A stretch of 64,000 bases of DNA from Pseudomonas wayambapalatensis (GTDB lineage: Bacteria > Pseudomonadota > Gammaproteobacteria > Pseudomonadales > Pseudomonadaceae), in contig CP077096.1 in the NCBI GenBank assembly GCA_014268975.2, positions 2,331,501 to 2,395,500 on the forward strand, given 5' to 3'. Below, one piece after another: positions 36,740-47,717 of this stretch; the first letter of the stretch is position 1; each line of letters opens with the position of its first letter. Under the pieces are notes generated by a model, which had not been told where the DNA came from, did not search any database, and worked only from the letters and a program-made list of their open reading frames with translations. The position numbers and the translations under genes were made by a program.

Positions 36740-37723
36740 ATGCGTTACACACCCTTTGGCAAGACCGGATTACGACTGTCCCAGCTGGCATTGGGTACAG
36801 GCAACTTTGGCACCGCGTGGGGCCATGGCGCCGACCCCGAGGCGTGCAAGGCGATCTTCGACACCTACCTGGAGGCGGGCGGCAACCTCATCGACACGGC
36901 GGACATCTATCAGTTCGGCGAATCTGAAACACATCTGGGGCGCTTGCTGGCGGGGCGCCGCGATGAGGTGGTGCTGTCGACCAAGTTCACCCAGGGTGCG
37001 TCGCCCGCCGCGGGGGTGCTGACCACCGGCAATAGCCGCAAGGCCATGGTCACCTCCCTGGAGGCCAGCCTCAAGCGTTTGAACACGGACCGTATCGATC
37101 TGTACTGGGCTCACTTCCCCGATCATGTGACCCCGACCGAAGAGCTGCTGCGTGGCCTGGAAGACCTCTCGCGATCAGGCAAGGTGCTGTATGTCGGCCT
37201 TTCCAACTTCCCCGCCTGGCGTGTGGCTCACGCGGCCACCTATGCCCAGCTTTCTCGCGCCGTACCCATCGCGGCTGCGCAGTTCGAACACAGCCTGGTG
37301 CGCCGCGAATGCGAGCTTGACCTGTTGCCGACCTGTCGGGCATTGGGTTTGGGCATGATGACTTTCTCGCCCTTGGGTGGCGGCATGCTGACCGGCAAGT
37401 ACCGCCAGGGCGAGTCGGGGCGCGCCCAGGGCCTGGGCGGCAAAGTGTTCCAGCCGGAGAATTCGCCGCAGCGCAGCGCGATCCTCGATGCGCTGCTGGA
37501 CGTGGCACAGGAGCATGGCGTCCCGGCAGATCAGGTAGCGATCGCCTGGGCTGCCAGTCACGACACGCTGCCGCTGATCGGGCCGCGTTCGCTGGTGCAG
37601 TTACAGTCGAACCTGGCGGCCCTTGAGGTGAAACTCAGCAGCGAGCAGTTGCAGCGCCTGGATGACGTCAGCCAGTTCGTGTCGCTGCCCGTCGAGCGGA
37701 CCTCCCGCGCCCCGGTGGCATGA
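36740..37723 (+). CDS. Aldo/keto reductase
   Basis: This 327-residue (beta/alpha)8 oxidoreductase has FGKTGLRLSQLALGTGNFG, the catalytic Asp-Tyr-Lys-His set (NLIDTADIYQFGESE, VLSTKF, DLYWAHF) and the C-terminal NADPH motif IGPRSLVQLQSNL. AGGAG lies five bases before the ATG. It reduces carbonyl compounds with NADPH. Its divergent MarR neighbour suggests inducible expression under chemical stress. Confidence 0.93.
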   Translation: MRYTPFGKTGLRLSQLALGTGNFGTAWGHGADPEACKAIFDTYLEAGGNLIDTADIYQFGESETHLGRLLAGRRDEVVLSTKFTQGASPAAGVLTTGNSRKAMVTSLEASLKRLNTDRIDLYWAHFPDHVTPTEELLRGLEDLSRSGKVLYVGLSNFPAWRVAHAATYAQLSRAVPIAAAQFEHSLVRRECELDLLPTCRALGLGMMTFSPLGGGMLTGKYRQGESGRAQGLGGKVFQPENSPQRSAILDALLDVAQEHGVPADQVAIAWAASHDTLPLIGPRSLVQLQSNLAALEVKLSSEQLQRLDDVSQFVSLPVERTSRAPVA

Positions 37724-37726
37724 GGG

Positions 37727-38692
37727 TCAGCGGCAGTTGCCGGCCTTGCGGTAACCGGCGGCCTGGGCTTGCGACTCGGACTCGAAGCTGACCTGGTTCT
37801 TGGCTGACACCTGATTGTAGCCAGGGCAGCCGCTGGGCAAATGGTAGAGGTGGCTGTTCTGGTTGCCGATGATCGCACCCGTCACGCTGACCTTGGCCAG
37901 GGTAGGCTGAGGTGCGGCCTTGGTAGGTTTGTCGGCAAGGCTGCTGACAACACCGTCGCCGACGGTCTTGTAGCCGGCTGTCCAGCGTCGCTCGCCGCTC
38001 ACGAACGGGTTGGCGTGCCCCATGATGCCGGCGATACGGCGATCGCGCTCGCGCTCCCAGGCGGTGACCGGGTACTGCTTGTCCCAGGCCATGAGCAGTT
38101 GTTGCTGCTGGCGCGACATGTTCAGGCCATAGCGATCGAACATATAGAAGGTGGTGCGGGCGACCAGGCCCTTGACTTCATCGCGCGGCTCGGCAGCGCG
38201 CTGGTTGAAATCGACGCGGGTCTTGCACTGGCCGTACTGCTGCCCCACACCCGAGGCCATGCCATAGTTGAAGTTGCTGCGATCGCCATTCACCTCGCCC
38301 ACCGCCGGGTACAGGTTGAACAGGTCGGCTTCCATGGCGCGAAATACCGGGTCGTCGTCGGCGCAATGCTCGCGGCCGCCGTTCTTCCAGCACTGGCGTT
38401 GATGGCCCAGGGTCCAGGCCGGCACGATGTGTTCCCATTCGGTACGGTCGGCGCGGGTCTGTTGCTTTCGGGCTTGCAGGCCGCAGGAGGCGGGGTCGAT
38501 ACGCCCCCCGGACTTGCCCACCCAGGTCCATTTGCAGCCGCAGTAGAGCTCACCCATGGCGCTGCTGGCCTGGTCGAGATAGATCTTCTGTTTGGCCACG
38601 ACCTTGGCTTCGGCAAAGGTGGCGGGAGGGTTGGCGAGCGCTGGAGTGGCGACGGACAGGAGCAGGGCTACGGCAGACAGCAGTTTTTTCAT
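37727..38692 (-). CDS. Secreted endonuclease I family nuclease
   Basis: This 321-residue protein has a signal peptide (MKKLLSAVALLLSVATPALA). Residues about 25-230 match endonuclease I (EndA/Vvn/Dns): LYCGCKWTWVG, RTEWEHIVPAW with catalytic His, FNLYPAVGEVNGDRSNFNYG with the Mg site. The C-terminal about 50 residues (GNQNSHLYHLPSGCPGYNQVS ... AGNC) form an Ada-type metal-binding appendage seen after secreted nucleases. It degrades extracellular or periplasmic DNA. Start MKKLL is chosen over MRSPM. Confidence 0.9.
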   Translation of the reverse strand: MKKLLSAVALLLSVATPALANPPATFAEAKVVAKQKIYLDQASSAMGELYCGCKWTWVGKSGGRIDPASCGLQARKQQTRADRTEWEHIVPAWTLGHQRQCWKNGGREHCADDDPVFRAMEADLFNLYPAVGEVNGDRSNFNYGMASGVGQQYGQCKTRVDFNQRAAEPRDEVKGLVARTTFYMFDRYGLNMSRQQQQLLMAWDKQYPVTAWERERDRRIAGIMGHANPFVSGERRWTAGYKTVGDGVVSSLADKPTKAAPQPTLAKVSVTGAIIGNQNSHLYHLPSGCPGYNQVSAKNQVSFESESQAQAAGYRKAGNCR

Positions 38693-38740
38693 GGGCGAGC
38701 GCAAATCATCTTTCGGTGGAAGAGGGGGCGGGGGAAAGGA

Positions 38741-38980
38741 TCAGTCTTCTTTGGGGATGGTCCAGAAGATCTGAATACCGCCATCGTCGCGATGGGCGAG
38801 GGTGACGTTGTCGTTCTCGGCAATTTCCTCGAGCAGCGTTTCCCAGTCATCGGGGGACTCGTGCTCCAGGCGGAAGATCAGCGCTGCTCGGCTGCGCTGG
38901 GCGGTGGGGCTGTTGATGATCTTCTGGATGCGTACGCCGAGTTGTTCATAACTGCTGGGCGCTGCGGCGGGGCTGGCCAT
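38741..38980 (-). CDS. DUF1654 domain protein
   Basis: This 79-residue protein has YEQLGVRIQKIINSPTAQ, DDWETLLEEIAENDNV and IQIFWTIPKED, fitting DUF1654, which is typical of Pseudomonas and their phages. No signal peptide. GGAAAG precedes MASPAAAP. Function unknown. It lies between the endonuclease and the glutaminase gene. Confidence 0.75.
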   Translation of the reverse strand: MASPAAAPSSYEQLGVRIQKIINSPTAQRSRAALIFRLEHESPDDWETLLEEIAENDNVTLAHRDDGGIQIFWTIPKED

Positions 38981-39110
38981 GGAGCTTTCCTTGTTTTGCT
39001 GTATGTGCGTACAGTATTTCACTGTCAGTTTTTTCGCAACAGCGTGTCAGGCAAAAAGCATCTATGGCGCTTGGAGGGGCTGGCACGAGTAGGCCACCCC
39101 GAAGGATGAG

Positions 39111-39144
39111 GCTGCCGCAACCTCTAGGGAGAGATCGCGGCAGC
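39111..39144. repeat. Long hairpin upstream of nothing obvious
   Basis: GCTGCCGC (39111-39118) and GCGGCAGC (39137-39144) form a perfect eight-base stem with an 18-base loop. It lies between the convergent-looking gap after ansB and the DUF1654 gene. No strong T-run follows, so it is a weak terminator at best. Confidence 0.45.
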
Positions 39145-39201
39145 TTTGCTCTTTACATCGTGAGCCGGGCCGTCATACCTGCAGCCTTGCTCATGGCTGG
39201 A

Positions 39202-40500
<1,299 letters not shown>

Positions 40501-40503
40501 CTA

Positions 40504-40548
40504 TTCGGAAACCCGAACAATACCTACAAGGGCTATTCGGTTTTCCGA
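40504..40548. promoter_or_regulatory. Clustered TTCGG/CCGAA dyads
   Basis: TTCGG-N4-CCGAA (40504-40517) and TCGG-TTTT-CCGA (40537-40548) are followed by further CCGGA/TCCGA half-sites to about 40570. The half-sites recur at short spacing. They may be operators for ansB or rbsB. No matching regulator was identified. Confidence 0.35.
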
Positions 40549-40641
40549 CTATTTGCCGGATAATCTCCGACTAACACGACCGGGCCTGGAACGCCGGAAA
40601 GTCATTTGACAAAACCTGTTCCTGTTCCCATAGTAAGGCAG

Positions 40642-40655
40642 CGCAAACGTTTGCG
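40642..40655. promoter_or_regulatory. RbsR operator upstream of rbsB
   Basis: CGCAAACGTTTGCG is a perfect 14-bp palindrome of the LacI-family type (core AAACGTTT), 35 bases before the rbsB ATG. RbsR, encoded three genes downstream in the operon, is the likely ligand. Confidence 0.85.
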
Positions 40656-40690
40656 GTCCGATAAAAATCACAAGATTCGGAGTTAATCCC

Positions 40691-41644
40691 ATGAAGCTGC
40701 CGTTCCCCGGTCGTCTGCTGGCTATTGCCGTTCTCTCCTCCCTGTCTCTCGCCATTCCGCTGTCCCAGGCCCATGCCGAGGACAAGCCCAAGGTCGCACT
40801 GGTCATGAAATCGCTGGCCAACGAATTCTTCCGCACCATGGAAGATGGCGCCAAGGCCTACCAGAAAGAACATCCGAATGAATTCGACCTGGTCGCCAAC
40901 GGCATCAAGGACGAAACCGACACTGGCAACCAGATCCGCATCGTCGAGCAGATGATCGCCACCGGCGCCAACGCCCTGATCATCGCGCCGGCCGACTCCA
41001 AGGCCTTGGTCCCTGTGATCAAGAAAGCCATGGATGCCGGCATCACTGTCGTCAACATCGACAACCGTCTCGACCCCGAAGTGCTCAAGAGCAAAGGCAT
41101 CAGCGTGCCGTTCGTTGGCCCTGACAACCGCAAGGGCGCGCGTCTGGTCGGCGACTACCTGGCGAAAGAGAAGCTCAAGGCTGGCGATCAGGTTGGCATC
41201 ATCGAAGGTGTGCCGACCACCACCAACGCCCAGCAGCGCACCGCCGGCTTCAAGGATGCGATGGAAGCCGCGCAGATGAAAATCGTCTCGGTGCAGTCCG
41301 GCAACTGGGAGATCGACAAGGGCAACGCCGTTGCCGCCTCGATGCTCAACGAATACCCCGACCTCAAGGCGCTGCTGGCGGGTAACGACAGCATGGCCCT
41401 GGGCGCTGTCTCGGCCGTGCGTGCCGCTGGCAAGACTGGCCAGGTGCAGGTAGTCGGTTACGACAACATCAACGCCATCAAACCGATGCTCAAGGATGGC
41501 CGCGTGCTCGCCACGCTCGACCAGGCCGCCAGCCAGCAGGCTGTGTTCGGTATCCAGGCGGCGCTGAAGATGGTCAAGGGCGAGAAGCCTGATGTCGATG
41601 CCGACAATGTCATCCAGACACCGGTAGAACTGATCACCAAGTGA
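40691..41644 (+). CDS. rbsB: Ribose ABC transporter substrate-binding protein
   Basis: This 317-residue periplasmic protein has a signal peptide (LLAIAVLSSLSLAIPLSQAHA) and the type I binding fold with LVMKSLANEFFRTMEDGAK, VNIDNRLDP, GDQVGIIEGVPTTTNAQQR and GYDNINAIKPML. It binds D-ribose and delivers it to RbsC. The gene heads rbsBACRKD and has an RbsR operator upstream. Confidence 0.95.
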   Translation: MKLPFPGRLLAIAVLSSLSLAIPLSQAHAEDKPKVALVMKSLANEFFRTMEDGAKAYQKEHPNEFDLVANGIKDETDTGNQIRIVEQMIATGANALIIAPADSKALVPVIKKAMDAGITVVNIDNRLDPEVLKSKGISVPFVGPDNRKGARLVGDYLAKEKLKAGDQVGIIEGVPTTTNAQQRTAGFKDAMEAAQMKIVSVQSGNWEIDKGNAVAASMLNEYPDLKALLAGNDSMALGAVSAVRAAGKTGQVQVVGYDNINAIKPMLKDGRVLATLDQAASQQAVFGIQAALKMVKGEKPDVDADNVIQTPVELITK

Positions 41645-41745
41645 TGCTGACAGTGCGCTGAGTCCGATGGCAGTGGTGGTTCGCCGCTTACGCAGAGTCA
41701 GCGCCAGTTCAAGCAGTTGCAGCTCGTTCCATGAGAGAGGTGGCC

Positions 41746-43293
41746 ATGTCGGCCCATGAATCCGTGCTCAGTGTCACCGGCCTGGGCAAGACGTACGCCC
41801 AGCCCGTGCTCGGTGATGTCACGCTAGACCTGCGCGGCGGCGAGGTGCTCGCTTTGACCGGCGAGAACGGCGCCGGCAAGAGCACCTTGTCCAAGCTCAT
41901 CAGTGGCCTGGAAACCCCCACCACCGGGCAGATGACCTACCGCGGCCAGCCCTATAGCCCTGGCAGTCGCAGCGAGGCCGAGCGCCTCGGTGTGCGCATG
42001 GTGATGCAGGAACTCAACCTGCTGCCCACGCTCACTGTTGCCGAGAACCTGTTTCTCGACAACCTGCCCAGCCATGCCGGCTGGATCAGTCAGAAACGCC
42101 TGCGTCAGTTGGCGACCGCGGCCATGGCCCAGGTCGGGCTGGACGCCATCGATCCGGACACCCCGGTCGGCGAGCTGGGCATCGGCCATCAGCAAATGGT
42201 CGAAATCGCCCGCAACCTGATCGGCGACTGCCATGTGCTGATCTTCGACGAGCCCACCGCGATGCTCACTGCGCGCGAGGTGGAGCTGTTGTTCACGCAG
42301 ATCGAGCGCCTGCGTCAGCGGGGTGTGGCCATCGTCTATATCTCGCACCGGCTCGAAGAGCTGCAGCGCGTATCGCAGCGTATTGCCGTGCTGCGCGACG
42401 GCAAGCTGGTGTGCGCCGAGCCGATCGCTCGCTACAGCAGCAACGAACTGGTCAATCTGATGGTGGGGCGCGAAGTCGGCGAGCACATCGACCTTGGTCG
42501 CCGCGAAATCGGCGCACCGCTGCTCAAGGTGGAGCACATGACCCGTGGCGACAAGGTGCGCGATGTGTCGTTCGAGGTCAGGGCAGGGGAGATCTTCGGT
42601 ATTTCCGGGCTGATTGGCGCCGGGCGTACCGAGTTGTTGCGGCTGATCTATGGTGCCGATCGCGCCGACAGCGGCAGCATTCAGCTGGGGCGCCCGCTAC
42701 AACCGGTCAACATTGATTCGCCCAAGGCTGCCGTGCGTGCCGGCATTGCCCTGATCACTGAAGACCGCAAGGGCGAAGGCCTGTTGTTGCCGCACTCGAT
42801 CAGCGCCAACGTCGCCTTGGGTAACCTCGGCGCGGTCTCCCGCGCTGGAGTGCTCGACCCCCACGCCGAGCGCCAGCTTGCCGAGCGGCAGATCAGCGCC
42901 ATGCGTATCCGCAGCGCGAGCCCCGCCCAGGCGGTCGGTGAGCTGTCCGGTGGCAACCAGCAGAAGGTGGTGATCGGTCGCTGGTTGGAGCGCGACTGCC
43001 AGGTGCTGATGTTCGATGAGCCCACCCGCGGCATCGATGTTGGCGCCAAGTTCGATATCTACGGGTTGCTGGCCGAACTCGCCCGCCAGGGCAAGGCCCT
43101 GGTGGTGGTGTCCAGCGACCTGCGCGAGCTGATGCTGATCTGCGACCGCATCGCCGTGCTTTCCGCTGGCCAACTGATCGAGACCTTCGACCGTGATGGC
43201 TGGAGCCAGGACCAGATCCTTGCCGCTGCCTTCGCCGGTTACCAGAAACGTGACGCATTGCTGCACGACGCAGCTCCCAGGATGGACGCATGA
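41746..43293 (+). CDS. rbsA: Ribose ABC transporter ATP-binding protein
   Basis: This 515-residue protein contains two ABC domains, as usual for sugar importers of the CUT2 class. The first has Walker A GENGAGKST (39-47), GIGHQQMVEIAR and LIFDEPTAML; the second has a degenerate Walker A GLIGAGRTE, LSGGNQQKVVIGRW and MFDEPTRGIDVGAK. Start ATG 41746 follows GAGGTGGCC. The stop overlaps rbsC (ATGA). Confidence 0.95.
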   Translation: MSAHESVLSVTGLGKTYAQPVLGDVTLDLRGGEVLALTGENGAGKSTLSKLISGLETPTTGQMTYRGQPYSPGSRSEAERLGVRMVMQELNLLPTLTVAENLFLDNLPSHAGWISQKRLRQLATAAMAQVGLDAIDPDTPVGELGIGHQQMVEIARNLIGDCHVLIFDEPTAMLTAREVELLFTQIERLRQRGVAIVYISHRLEELQRVSQRIAVLRDGKLVCAEPIARYSSNELVNLMVGREVGEHIDLGRREIGAPLLKVEHMTRGDKVRDVSFEVRAGEIFGISGLIGAGRTELLRLIYGADRADSGSIQLGRPLQPVNIDSPKAAVRAGIALITEDRKGEGLLLPHSISANVALGNLGAVSRAGVLDPHAERQLAERQISAMRIRSASPAQAVGELSGGNQQKVVIGRWLERDCQVLMFDEPTRGIDVGAKFDIYGLLAELARQGKALVVVSSDLRELMLICDRIAVLSAGQLIETFDRDGWSQDQILAAAFAGYQKRDALLHDAAPRMDA

Positions 43294-44282
43294 AGACTCC
43301 CACCCTCGACTCCGCCGGTACGCCGGTACGCCGTAGCGGCACCTATTTCGGCCTGGGCACCTACCTGGGCCTGGCCGGTGCCTTGCTGGCGATGATCGTG
43401 CTGTTCTCGTTCCTGAGCAGCCACTTCCTCTCTTATGCCACCTTCAGCACCTTGGCCAACCAGATCCCTGACCTGATGGTGCTGGCCGTCGGCATGACCT
43501 TCGTGCTGATCATCGGTGGCATCGACCTGTCGGTCGGTTCGGTGCTTGCGCTGGCTGCCTCGACCGTCAGCGTCGCCATCCTCGGCTGGGGCTGGAGCGT
43601 ATTGCCTGCCGCGCTGTTGGGCATGGCCATTGCCGCCCTGGCCGGCAGCATCACCGGCGCGGTCACCGTGGCCTGGCGCATTCCGTCGTTCATCGTATCG
43701 CTTGGCGTGCTGGAAATGGCCCGTGGCCTGGCCTACCAGTTCACCGATTCGCGCACCGCCTACATTGGCGACGCGTTCTCCTGGTTCTCCAACCCGATCG
43801 CTTTCGGTATTTCTCCGGCCTTCATCATTGCCTTGCTGGTGATCATCCTCGCCCAGCTGGTACTGACCCGCACGGTGTTCGGTCGCTACCTGATCGGCAT
43901 CGGCACCAATGAAGAGGCCGTGCGCCTGGCAGGTATCGATCCGCGTCCGTACAAGATCGGGGTCTTTGCCTTGATGGGCCTGCTGGCGGGGCTGGCCGCG
44001 CTGTTCCAGATCTCGCGCCTTGAGGCTGCAGATCCGAACGCCGGTTCTGGCCTTGAGTTGCAGGTGATTGCCGCGGTGGTGATCGGCGGCACCAGCCTGA
44101 TGGGCGGGCGAGGCTCGATCATCAGCACCTTCTTCGGTGTGCTGATCATTTCCGTGCTGGCCGCAGGCTTGGCGCAGATCGGCGCTTCCGAGCCAACCAA
44201 GCGTATCATCACGGGCGCTGTGATCGTCATCGCCGTGGTCCTCGACACCTACCGCAGCCGACGCGCGACCCGGCGGAACTGA
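43290..44282 (+). CDS. rbsC: Ribose ABC transporter permease
   Basis: This 330-residue inner-membrane permease has about ten hydrophobic segments and CUT2 motifs GGIDLSVGSVLALAA and GTNEEAVRLAGIDPRPYKIGVF (contact with RbsA). It forms the ribose channel. The start overlaps the rbsA stop, and rbsR follows three bases after its stop. Confidence 0.95.
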   Translation: MKTPTLDSAGTPVRRSGTYFGLGTYLGLAGALLAMIVLFSFLSSHFLSYATFSTLANQIPDLMVLAVGMTFVLIIGGIDLSVGSVLALAASTVSVAILGWGWSVLPAALLGMAIAALAGSITGAVTVAWRIPSFIVSLGVLEMARGLAYQFTDSRTAYIGDAFSWFSNPIAFGISPAFIIALLVIILAQLVLTRTVFGRYLIGIGTNEEAVRLAGIDPRPYKIGVFALMGLLAGLAALFQISRLEAADPNAGSGLELQVIAAVVIGGTSLMGGRGSIISTFFGVLIISVLAAGLAQIGASEPTKRIITGAVIVIAVVLDTYRSRRATRRN

Positions 44283-44285
44283 CCC

Positions 44286-45308
44286 ATGGCAACCATCAAA
44301 GACGTCGCGGCACTGGCGGGTATTTCCTACACCACCGTGTCCCATGTACTGAACAAGACCCGCCCGGTCAGCGAACACGTGCGCCTGAAGGTCGAGGCCG
44401 CCATCGCCGAGCTGGACTACGTGCCCAGTGCCGTGGCGCGCTCGCTCAAGGCGCGCAGCACCGCGACCATTGGCCTGCTGGTGCCCAGCAGCGTCAACCC
44501 TTACTTCGCCGAGCTGGCTCGCGGTATCGAGGACGGCTGCGAGCGCAACGGTTATTGCGTGATCCTGTGCAACTCGGACGATGATCCGAAGAAGCAGCGC
44601 AGCTACCTGCGGGTGCTGCTGGAAAAACGCATCGATGGCCTGATCGTCGCCTCGGTGGGCGAGGACCGTGACCTGCTCGAAAGCCTGGCTGCCGTGCGCA
44701 CGCCAATGGTCATCGTCGACCGCGCCTTGGAAGGCGTCGATGCCGACCTTGTGCGTATCGATCACGAGCTGGGGGCCTATCTGGCCACGCGCCACCTGCT
44801 TGAGCTCGGCCATACCGACATCGCCTGCATCGGCGGCCCGGCCGAGACCGGCGTCAGCCAACTGCGCGTGAGCGGTTTTCGTCGTGCCATGGCCGAGGCC
44901 GGGCTGAACGTGGCGGACAATCGCGTGCTGCACAGCGACTTTACCAGCCCCGGTGGCCACGCAGCGGCCGCACAGTTGCTCGAGGATGAGCCGCCGACGG
45001 CGATTTTCGCTGGCAACGACATGATCGGTTTCGGCGTGTTGCGCGCTGCGGCCGAGCGCAATATCGACGTCCCTGGCCAGCTATCGGTGATCGGTTTCGA
45101 CGACATCGAGCTGAGCCGCTATGTGTATCCGCCGCTGACCACTGTCGGCCAGTCGATCCGCGAGCTGGGCGACAGTGCCGCGCAGTTGCTGCTGTCGCGC
45201 ATCGCCACACCGCGTCGCGATGCGGCGCAGCAACGTATCGTCGCGCCGCGTATCGTGCTGCGCGAATCCACCGGGCCGCGCCCGGACCTGTTCAATGATT
45301 ACCGCTAA
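44286..45308 (+). CDS. rbsR: Ribose operon repressor
   Basis: This 340-residue LacI-family repressor has the N-terminal HTH and hinge (MATIKDVAALAGISYTTVSH, VPSAVARSLKARST) and a type I periplasmic-like ribose-binding domain with DVPGQLSVIGFDDIELS. It lies inside the operon it is likely to control. The palindrome at 40642 is its likely target. Confidence 0.93.
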   Translation: MATIKDVAALAGISYTTVSHVLNKTRPVSEHVRLKVEAAIAELDYVPSAVARSLKARSTATIGLLVPSSVNPYFAELARGIEDGCERNGYCVILCNSDDDPKKQRSYLRVLLEKRIDGLIVASVGEDRDLLESLAAVRTPMVIVDRALEGVDADLVRIDHELGAYLATRHLLELGHTDIACIGGPAETGVSQLRVSGFRRAMAEAGLNVADNRVLHSDFTSPGGHAAAAQLLEDEPPTAIFAGNDMIGFGVLRAAAERNIDVPGQLSVIGFDDIELSRYVYPPLTTVGQSIRELGDSAAQLLLSRIATPRRDAAQQRIVAPRIVLRESTGPRPDLFNDYR

Positions 45309-45317
45309 GGAAGACCC

Positions 45318-46226
45318 ATGCATGCCAAGGTCGTAGTGGTCGGCAGCCTCAACATGGACCTGGTGGCCCGTGCCGAGCGTCTGCCGCGTGGCGGCGAAAC
45401 CCTCGCCGGCGACAGTTTCTTCACCGTACCCGGTGGCAAGGGTGCCAACCAGGCCGTTGCTGCCGCGCGCCTGGGGGCGAGCGTGGCCATGGTCGGCAAT
45501 GTAGGCGATGACGCCTATGGTCAGCAATTGCGCCAGGCGCTGGAGGCAGAAAAGATCGATTGCCAGGCCGTGAGCGTCTGTGCAGGCGTATCCAGCGGTG
45601 TGGCGCTGATCGTGGTGGATGCCACCAGCCAGAACGCCATCGTCATCATTCCGGGCGGCAATGGGCTGCTGACCCCCGAGTCGGTGCAGCGCTTCGATGC
45701 GTTGCTGCACAACGCCGAGGTGATCATCTGCCAGCTCGAAGTGCCGCCTGCCACTGTGGAGTGGACGCTGGCCCGCGGTCGCGAGCTGGGCAAGACGGTC
45801 ATCCTCAACCCGGCCCCGGCAACGGGCCCACTGCCGCGGGAGTGGTTCGCCCATATCGACTACCTGATCCCCAACGAGAGCGAGGCCGAGGCCTTGACCG
45901 GCCTGTCGGTGAGCGATATCGACAGTGCTCGCTGCGCCGCCGAGCGTCTGCGCGAATGGGGTGCGAGCAAGGTCATCGTCACCCTGGGTGCCGAAGGGGC
46001 GCTGTTCGTCAGTGAGGGCGGCAGCCGTCATTTCCCGGCAACCAAGGTCAAGCCACTGGACACTACGGCGGCAGGCGACACCTTCGTCGGCGGCTTCGCT
46101 GCGGGGCTTGCCTGCGGGCTGCAGGAGGGCGAGGCGATCGTGCGTGGCCAGCGGGCTGCGGCCATCTCGGTCACCCGCGCGGGGGCGCAGCCATCCATTC
46201 CCTTCCTCAAGGAGTTGGCGCCATGA
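45318..46226 (+). CDS. rbsK: Ribokinase
   Basis: This 302-residue PfkB-family kinase phosphorylates ribose at O5. Motifs are [32 protein letters not shown] (sugar site) and [20 protein letters not shown] with the catalytic Asp. GGAAG precedes the ATG. The stop overlaps rbsD. It completes ribose entry into the pentose phosphate pathway. Confidence 0.95.
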   Translation: MHAKVVVVGSLNMDLVARAERLPRGGETLAGDSFFTVPGGKGANQAVAAARLGASVAMVGNVGDDAYGQQLRQALEAEKIDCQAVSVCAGVSSGVALIVVDATSQNAIVIIPGGNGLLTPESVQRFDALLHNAEVIICQLEVPPATVEWTLARGRELGKTVILNPAPATGPLPREWFAHIDYLIPNESEAEALTGLSVSDIDSARCAAERLREWGASKVIVTLGAEGALFVSEGGSRHFPATKVKPLDTTAAGDTFVGGFAAGLACGLQEGEAIVRGQRAAAISVTRAGAQPSIPFLKELAP

Positions 46227-46627
46227 AGAAGACCGCACTGCTCAATATCGCCCTCTCGCGCACCATTGCCGGTCTGGGGCATGGCGACATCCTGGTGATC
46301 GGCGATGCCGGCCTGCCGGTGCCGCCAGGTGTGGAGCTGATCGACCTGGCATTGACGCCGGGCATTCCGGACTTTGCCAGCGTGCTGCGCGTGGTGCTCA
46401 GCGAAATGCAGGTGGAGCGGCATGTGTTGGCCGACGAGATTTTCAGTGCCGCACCGCCTGGGCTGGTGGGGGTCGAGGAGCAACATGCGTTGGGCTTGCT
46501 CGGTGAGCGCGAGCGCATGCCTCACGAGGCGTTCAAGGCCTTGAGCCAGCGGGCGCGGGCGGTGATCCGCACCGGGGAGTGCAAGCCCTACAGCAATATC
46601 GCGTTGATCGCGGGCGTCACGTTCTAG
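46223..46627 (+). CDS. rbsD: D-ribose pyranase
   Basis: This 134-residue protein converts beta-ribopyranose to ribofuranose. It has the RbsD features [20 protein letters not shown] (His20 and Asp28 region) and [14 protein letters not shown] near the C-terminus. The ATGA overlap with rbsK couples their translation. Confidence 0.95.
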   Translation: MKKTALLNIALSRTIAGLGHGDILVIGDAGLPVPPGVELIDLALTPGIPDFASVLRVVLSEMQVERHVLADEIFSAAPPGLVGVEEQHALGLLGERERMPHEAFKALSQRARAVIRTGECKPYSNIALIAGVTF

Positions 46628-46697
46628 GTAGAGGGCGCCTTTACCGGCCCGCCCACCCGAAACAGACCAAACAACAAAAGCAAAGGAGTGAAGCGGG

Positions 46698-47717
46698 ATG
46701 TTGATCAACAAAGCCAAACGTTTGCTACAAGGAGTCGTGCTTATGTCCACGATGGCTGCTGCCAGTGCATTCGCCGCCCCGCGTGACCTGATCATCGACA
46801 CTGATCCCGGCGCCGACGATGTCGTGGCCTTGTTCCTGGCCATGGCTTCGCCCGAGGAGCTGAAGATCCGCGCCATCACCACCGTCGCCGGCAATGTGCG
46901 CCTCGACAAGACCTCCCGCAATGCGCGCCTGGCGCGCGAATGGGCCGGTCGTGAAGACATTCCGGTATACGCCGGGGCAGGGCGCCCACTGGTGCGTGCG
47001 CCGATCTACGCCGCCGATGTCCATGGCGAGGAAGGCTTGACGGGTGTCGCGGTGCATGAGCCCAAGCAGCCTCTGGCCAAAGGCAACGCCGTGCAGTATC
47101 TGGTCGACACCCTCGATGCCGCCGAGCCCCACAGCATCACCATCGCCATGCTCGGCCCGCAGACCAACCTGGCCCTGGCGCTGATCCAGAAGCCGGAAAT
47201 CGTCAAGGGCATCAAGGAAGTGGTGATCATGGGTGGCGCCCACTTCAATGGCGGCAATATCACCCCGGTGGCCGAGTTCAACCTCTACGCCGATCCGCAC
47301 GCTGCCGAAGTGGTGCTGGCCAGCGGCGTCAAGCTGACGTACCTGCCGCTGGACGTGACCCACAAGATCATCACCAGCGACGCACGTCTCAAGCAGCTCG
47401 CCGCTGTCGGCAACGACGCCAGCAAGAAGGTGGTGGACATCCTCAACGCCTACATCAAGTACGACATGGACAAGTACGGCATGAGCGGTGGCCCGGTACA
47501 CGACGCCACCGTCATCGCCTACCTGCTCAAGCCCGAGCTGTTCAGTGGCAAGCAGATCCACATGACCGTCGACAGCCGCGAAGGCCCGACCTTCGCCCAG
47601 ACTGTCGCCGACTGGTACGGCGTGCTCAAGCAGCCGGCCAACGTGATGTGGATCGAAAATGGTGACGCCCAGGGCTTCTTCGACCTGCTCAGCGCGCGCC
47701 TGGCTCGATTGAAATAG
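46698..47717 (+). CDS. Secreted nucleoside hydrolase
   Basis: This 339-residue protein has an N-terminal signal peptide (LLQGVVLMSTMAAASAFA). The catalytic domain begins DLIIDTDPGADDVVALFLA with the Asp cluster that binds Ca2+, and VVIMGGAHFNGGNITPVAEFN and HDATVIAYLL are further family blocks. It splits nucleosides to a base and ribose. Being exported and next to rbs, it probably feeds the RbsBAC importer. It is about 70 bases after rbsD and likely shares its transcript. Confidence 0.93.
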   Translation: MLINKAKRLLQGVVLMSTMAAASAFAAPRDLIIDTDPGADDVVALFLAMASPEELKIRAITTVAGNVRLDKTSRNARLAREWAGREDIPVYAGAGRPLVRAPIYAADVHGEEGLTGVAVHEPKQPLAKGNAVQYLVDTLDAAEPHSITIAMLGPQTNLALALIQKPEIVKGIKEVVIMGGAHFNGGNITPVAEFNLYADPHAAEVVLASGVKLTYLPLDVTHKIITSDARLKQLAAVGNDASKKVVDILNAYIKYDMDKYGMSGGPVHDATVIAYLLKPELFSGKQIHMTVDSREGPTFAQTVADWYGVLKQPANVMWIENGDAQGFFDLLSARLARLK

